Shown here: positions 31,950 to 35,542 of the stretch, piece by piece | How the letters are laid out: the number at the start of each line of letters is the position of its first letter | Position numbering within the stretch: the first letter of the stretch is position 1 | NCBI GenBank assembly: GCA_004298325.1 | Contig: SCUF01000425.1 | Coordinates: 1-35,542 of the forward strand | DNA: 35,542 nt | Reading direction: 5' to 3' | Source: Betaproteobacteria bacterium | Lineage (GTDB): Bacteria > Pseudomonadota > Gammaproteobacteria > Burkholderiales > SG8-39 | Program-made: the position numbers and the translations under genes | The notes under the pieces: model-generated | Databases searched by the model: none | What the model saw: the letters and a program-made list of their open reading frames with translations, nothing else | What the model was told of the DNA's origin: nothing

Positions 31950-34671
31950 TGTTCAGGGCTTCCAGCAGGCGATGCGGCAGCACGGGCACCTGCCGCATGC
32001 GCACGCCCGCGGCATGCTCGATCGCGCCGAGGATGGCGGGCGCGGTCGGGATCAATCCGGGCTCGCCGACGCCCTTGGCCCCGTACGGTCCGAGCGGCTC
32101 GGCATCCTCGACCAGCAGGCATTCCATCTGCGGAACGTCGCCCACGGTAGGGATCAGGTAGTCGTGCAGGTTTTCGGTGCGTCCCGGCACGTATTCTTCC
32201 ATCAGCGCGAGGCCCAGGCCCTGCACCGCGCCGCCCTGGATCTGGCCCTCGACCTGGATCGGATTGATCGCGCGCCCGACGTCGTGCGCGGCGTACAGGC
32301 GCAGCACCCGAGTCGTGCCGAGTTCCAGGTCGACCTCCACCGTGGCGATCTGCGCCGCGAAGGCGTAAGTCGCGTAGGGCGTGCCCTGGCCGTTCTCGTC
32401 CGCGGCGGTCGTCGGCGGATCGAAGCGGCCCTCGCCGCGGAGGTCTTCCCGCAGGGCGACGGCGTGCCGGATGCCGCCCTTGCGGAAGACGATCGAGCCG
32501 CCTTCGAGCGACAGGCGGTAATTGCGGTCGCGCCACTCGCCTTCGGGAGCACCCGCGAAGGCGAAGAGTTTTCGGCGCAGATCCAGGCCGGCGAGCTCGG
32601 CGGCCTTGCCGGAGATGAACGCCTGGCGCGACGCCGAGGTCTTTCCGGCATCGGCCGTGCGGTCCGTGTCGCCCATGACCCAGCGGAACTGCGACATCGG
32701 CAGCCCGAGCGCGTCGGCCGCGATCTGCACCAGGATCGTGTTCGAGCCCTGGCCGATGTCAACTGCACCGTTGTAGAGGGTGAGGGTGCCGTCGCGCGCA
32801 AGGCCGACGCGCAGGGTCGAGGGATTCGAGAGCGACGTGTTGCCGATGCCGTACCACATGCATCCGATGCCGGTGCCGTGCTTCAGGTGTCCGCCGGAGC
32901 CGTTGAATCGGGCGCAGGCGAGCAGTTCGCGCTCCCAATGGGGCCGCAGCGCATCCAGGCACTCGGCGAGCCCCGCCGAATGCTCGAGCACCTGCCCGGT
33001 GGCCGTGCGATCGCCCGCCTTGAGCGCGTTGCGGCGCCGGATCTCCAGCCGGTCAATGCCGAGCTTCGCGGCGAGCGCATCCATCAGTGCTTCGTGCGCG
33101 ATCGCGACCTGCGGCACGCCGAAACCGCGGAATGCGCCCGACGGATGGCAGTGCGTGAAATAGGCGCGTCCACGAGCGTGCACGTTCGGCACGCCATACG
33201 GGCCGCTCGCGTGAATCGGTACCCGCGTGGCCACGGTGGGCCCCCAACTCGCGTAGGCGCCGGTGTCGAAGACCGCGTCGACCTCGCACGCGAGGAGCCT
33301 GCCTTCGGCGTCGCAGCCGAACTTCGCACGGATCCGCGCCGGGTGGCGCTTGGTGCTCGAGGCCATGCTTTCCGGGCGCGTGTAAACGCAGGCGACCGCT
33401 CGGCCGGTGAGCCACGCGCCGAGCGCGATGAGCGGCTGCACCGAAAGGTCCAGCTTGCCGCCGAATCCGCCGCCGCAGGCGCTCGGCACGATGCGCACCT
33501 GCTCGGGCCTGAGACGCAGGATGAGCGCGACCTCGTCGCGGTCCATGTACGGCGTCTGCGTGGTGACGTGAATCTCGACGCGGTTGCCGACGCGCCGTGC
33601 CCAGCCGGCTTCGGGTTCGAGGTAGGCGTGCTCGACGAATGCCGTTTGATACGTGTCCTCGGCGACGCAGGCGCAATCCGCAAATCCCTGGTCGACATCG
33701 CCTTTTCGCACGCCGCCATCGAGCAGCAGATTGTCCGGCCTGCCGGGCTGCACCGGATGCGCGCGCGGCGCCATGGCGGCATCCAGCCCCATCACCGGCG
33801 GCAGCGGCTCCCATCGCACGGGAAATTCGGCGGCATCGAACGCCTCGATCGCGGCGCGCGTGCCGATCAGGGCCGCGACCGCTTCGCCGCGGTAGCGTGC
33901 CTCGGCCTCGGCCAGCACCGGCTGATCCTTGACGTTGGGATAGATCCCGAAGCCGTTCGACGGCACGTCGCCCGCCGTCAGTACGCGGACGATTCCTCGG
34001 CGCGGCTTCAGCTTGCCGATACGAAAACGCGCGCGATGGTGCGGCGAGCGGATGACCTTCAGCCAAAGCGCATCGGCGGGGATCGCGTCGGCGGCGTAAC
34101 GCTCGCCGCCGGTCAGCTTCGGAATGCCGTCCACCTTGCCGGCGCGCGCGCCAACGGCTTGCCCTGCCTCGGGTGGCAGGGGCAGCGTCTGCCGTTCACG
34201 GGACGCGTCGAGCACAGCCTCCACGATCTTCTGATAACCGGTGCAACGGCAGAGAACGCCGCCCAGCGCATCCCTGACCTGCTGCTCGTCCGGGGCGCGG
34301 ATCCTGCCGAGAAGATCCGCCGCCGCCATCAGCATTCCCGGGGTACAGATGCCGCACTGTGCCGCGCCGTGCGTCTGGAACGCGACCTGGAGCGCGGCCA
34401 GGCGCCCACCCTTGTTCAGTCCCTCGACCGTGACCACGCTGCGGCCTTCGACCTGCCCCAGCGAAGTCAGGCAGGAGCACACCTGCCTGCCATCGAGCAG
34501 CACGGTGCAGGCGCCGCAATCTCCCGCGTTGCAGCCGATCTTGGTGCCCGTGAGCCCGAGCTCGTCGCGCAGCACGTCGGCCAGCCGCGAATTGCGCGCG
34601 GCTTTCGCGTGCACGCTGCGGCCATTGAGCGTGAACCGTACGGCTGCAACGTCGGTGTGCGCGCGGTTCAT
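31936..34671 (-). CDS. Fused [2Fe-2S]-molybdopterin hydroxylase (xanthine dehydrogenase/aldehyde oxidoreductase family)
   Basis: A 911-residue fusion. Residues about 10-165 carry two [2Fe-2S] domains: KIGCNAGDCGACTVLLDG, then QVCSC, and later CGICTPGMLM with LCRCTGY. The rest is the molybdopterin large subunit: GKVDGIPKLTGGERYAAD, ACGGGFGGKLDLSVQ, SGAFRGFGVPQVAIA, DIGQGSNTILVQIAADALG, and YGAKGVGEPGLIP with the catalytic Glu near residue 870. This matches the Desulfovibrio MOP layout (about 907 residues) but with a separate FAD subunit encoded just upstream. It hydroxylates an aromatic N-heterocycle, purine or aldehyde with water-derived oxygen. ATG at 34671 overlaps the FAD-subunit stop. It is followed by the reductase-like gene, which argues for a heterocycle. 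Confidence 0.92.
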   Translation of the reverse strand: MNRAHTDVAAVRFTLNGRSVHAKAARNSRLADVLRDELGLTGTKIGCNAGDCGACTVLLDGRQVCSCLTSLGQVEGRSVVTVEGLNKGGRLAALQVAFQTHGAAQCGICTPGMLMAAADLLGRIRAPDEQQVRDALGGVLCRCTGYQKIVEAVLDASRERQTLPLPPEAGQAVGARAGKVDGIPKLTGGERYAADAIPADALWLKVIRSPHHRARFRIGKLKPRRGIVRVLTAGDVPSNGFGIYPNVKDQPVLAEAEARYRGEAVAALIGTRAAIEAFDAAEFPVRWEPLPPVMGLDAAMAPRAHPVQPGRPDNLLLDGGVRKGDVDQGFADCACVAEDTYQTAFVEHAYLEPEAGWARRVGNRVEIHVTTQTPYMDRDEVALILRLRPEQVRIVPSACGGGFGGKLDLSVQPLIALGAWLTGRAVACVYTRPESMASSTKRHPARIRAKFGCDAEGRLLACEVDAVFDTGAYASWGPTVATRVPIHASGPYGVPNVHARGRAYFTHCHPSGAFRGFGVPQVAIAHEALMDALAAKLGIDRLEIRRRNALKAGDRTATGQVLEHSAGLAECLDALRPHWERELLACARFNGSGGHLKHGTGIGCMWYGIGNTSLSNPSTLRVGLARDGTLTLYNGAVDIGQGSNTILVQIAADALGLPMSQFRWVMGDTDRTADAGKTSASRQAFISGKAAELAGLDLRRKLFAFAGAPEGEWRDRNYRLSLEGGSIVFRKGGIRHAVALREDLRGEGRFDPPTTAADENGQGTPYATYAFAAQIATVEVDLELGTTRVLRLYAAHDVGRAINPIQVEGQIQGGAVQGLGLALMEEYVPGRTENLHDYLIPTVGDVPQMECLLVEDAEPLGPYGAKGVGEPGLIPTAPAILGAIEHAAGVRMRQVPVLPHRLLEALNSARS

Positions 34672-35480
34672 GCGAGCTGGTCGAGCAGGCGCTGTACCAG
34701 CACCAGGACCGCGTCCCTGCGGTACTGCACGCTGCCGCGCACGTCGTCGAGGGGGGCGAGGGGCGCAAGGTGTTCCGGCCTGACGCGAAAGTCGCCGCGC
34801 AGCAGGTCCTGCTCGAGTCCGGCAAGACGCCGCGCCACTGGCGAGCAGGCGCCGACCGCCACGCGCGCGGCCGTGATCTCGCCGCCATCGCGCTCGATCA
34901 CTGCGGCGACCATCGCGATCGAGATCACGAGGTAGCGCCGCGCGCCAAGCTTGAGGAAGCCGCTCGCCGCCGCGTGCCGGGGCTTGGGAACGAGGATCGC
35001 CGTCACCAGTTCCCCGGGCTCGAGCGCGGTGCGGCGCGGCCCGAGAATGAATTCGCCCAGCGGCAGGCGCCGCCGCGCTCCGGCGCGGGCAATCTCGACC
35101 GACGCGTCCAGCGCCAGCAACGGCGGCACGCCGTCTGCGGCTGGCGAGGCGTTGCAAAGATTTCCGGCGACCGTCCCCGCGTTCTGGATCTGCCGGCCGC
35201 CGATTTCGCGCGCGGCGAGCTTGAGGCCGTGGAACGCGGGCGGCAGCTTCGCTTCGATCAACTCGCTCCAGGTGGTCGTCGCCCCGATCCGCCAGTCTGC
35301 GGCGACCTCCGCGATGCCGCGAAGCTCGTGCAGCGCAGTGACATCGAGCACGTTGGTCGCGGGCGGGGCACCGACCCGCGCGGGATAGAAATCCGTGCCT
35401 CCGGCGAGCACCGTCCGGGCATCGCGCGCAAGCAGCTCCAGCGCGTCTTCGATGCGGGTCGGCCGGGCGTACGCGGACAT
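34668..35480 (-). CDS. FAD-binding subunit of molybdenum hydroxylase (CoxM-like)
   Basis: A 270-residue medium subunit. FAD-contact motifs are TVLAGGTDFYP (first), ATTTWSELIEAKLPPAFHGL, and IQNAGTVAGNLCNASPAADG, then PPLLALDASVEI. The CO-dehydrogenase flavoprotein C-terminal domain follows (FLKLGARRYLVISIAMVAAV). It passes electrons from the [2Fe-2S] centres to NAD or a quinone. ATG at 35480 starts MSAYARPTRIEDAL, the usual N-terminus; a longer open frame exists upstream but adds nothing family-like. It is the first gene of the operon, and its stop overlaps the ATG of the fused hydroxylase (ATGA). Confidence 0.92.
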   Translation of the reverse strand: MSAYARPTRIEDALELLARDARTVLAGGTDFYPARVGAPPATNVLDVTALHELRGIAEVAADWRIGATTTWSELIEAKLPPAFHGLKLAAREIGGRQIQNAGTVAGNLCNASPAADGVPPLLALDASVEIARAGARRRLPLGEFILGPRRTALEPGELVTAILVPKPRHAAASGFLKLGARRYLVISIAMVAAVIERDGGEITAARVAVGACSPVARRLAGLEQDLLRGDFRVRPEHLAPLAPLDDVRGSVQYRRDAVLVLVQRLLDQLA

Positions 35481-35528
35481 CACCGGAAATCTAGCACAGC
35501 CTTCCCCGGCTGCGATAATGCGCGCGCC

Positions 35529-35542
35529 ATGCATCCGAAAAC
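35529..35542 (+). CDS. Possible start of a divergent gene, cut by the window end
   Basis: ATGCATCCGAAAAC reads M-H-P-K and then leaves the window. A TGCGATAAT stretch (35511-35519), like an extended -10 element, lies just before it. Nothing more can be said about the product. Confidence 0.25.

Noticed and set aside
31861-34935. Open frame of about 1000 codons opposite the Mo hydroxylase and reductase genes
   Set aside because: Shadow of two clear genes; no motif, no Shine-Dalgarno, biased composition.
1-35542. tRNA, rRNA, CRISPR arrays, complete insertion sequences or prophage genes
   Set aside because: No cloverleaf-like block, no regular repeat-spacer series and no transposase or phage structural motifs were seen on either strand.

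Overview
The window is GC-rich and densely packed, with short intergenic gaps, overlapping start and stop codons (ATGA, TGATG) and many GTG starts. The gene families point to a soil or groundwater betaproteobacterium, probably Burkholderiales-like: Liv-type ABC transporters, a LysR regulator, HyuA/HyuB, an ABC_sub_bind lipoprotein-like receptor and a molybdenum hydroxylase. That assignment is inference from gene content; no rRNA or tRNA is present to confirm it.

Layout. 1-2546: end of an MFS transporter, a CoA-transferase/hydrolase family protein without the usual catalytic Glu, and an Old Yellow Enzyme. 2567-2619: strong hairpins between convergent genes. 2684-9316 (minus strand): a branched-chain amino acid/amide-type (Liv) ABC transporter operon with one binding protein, two LivH-LivM permease pairs, one LivG-LivF ATPase pair and a terminal YtkA-like exported protein. 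A rho-independent-type hairpin lies between the binding-protein gene and the first permease gene. 9369-11887 (plus): an acyl-CoA synthetase and a PhzF-family protein. 11880-13240 (minus): a YbaN/DUF454 membrane protein and a DapA-family aldolase/lyase.

13240-17911 is a mosaic. Intact genes (cupin, methyltransferase, LysR regulator, ABC_sub_bind receptor) alternate with decayed pieces: an antitoxin-like start with its operator, the 3' end of a GFA-family gene, a VOC/glyoxalase gene with an internal stop, and a small conserved hypothetical. Three folded elements resembling integron attC sites sit among these pieces. I read the area as remains of a gene-cassette array without an integrase in view.

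17910-27278: small membrane protein, Ntn-hydrolase (peptidase C45/acyltransferase) family protein, TauE/SafE permease, HyuB, a duplicated CAP-domain protein, a duplicated EthD-like protein and a large AsmA/DUF748 envelope protein.

27281-35480 (minus) is a tightly overlapping operon: FAD subunit, fused [2Fe-2S]-molybdopterin hydroxylase, 6-hydroxynicotinate-reductase-like Fe-S protein, UPF0280 protein, exported thioredoxin-like protein and HyuA. This is the most interesting unit. It would suit hydroxylation of an aromatic N-heterocycle, reductive dearomatisation, and ATP-dependent opening of the resulting lactam by HyuA with HyuB, whose gene lies about 5 kb away. No dedicated regulator is seen, and the substrate is not known.
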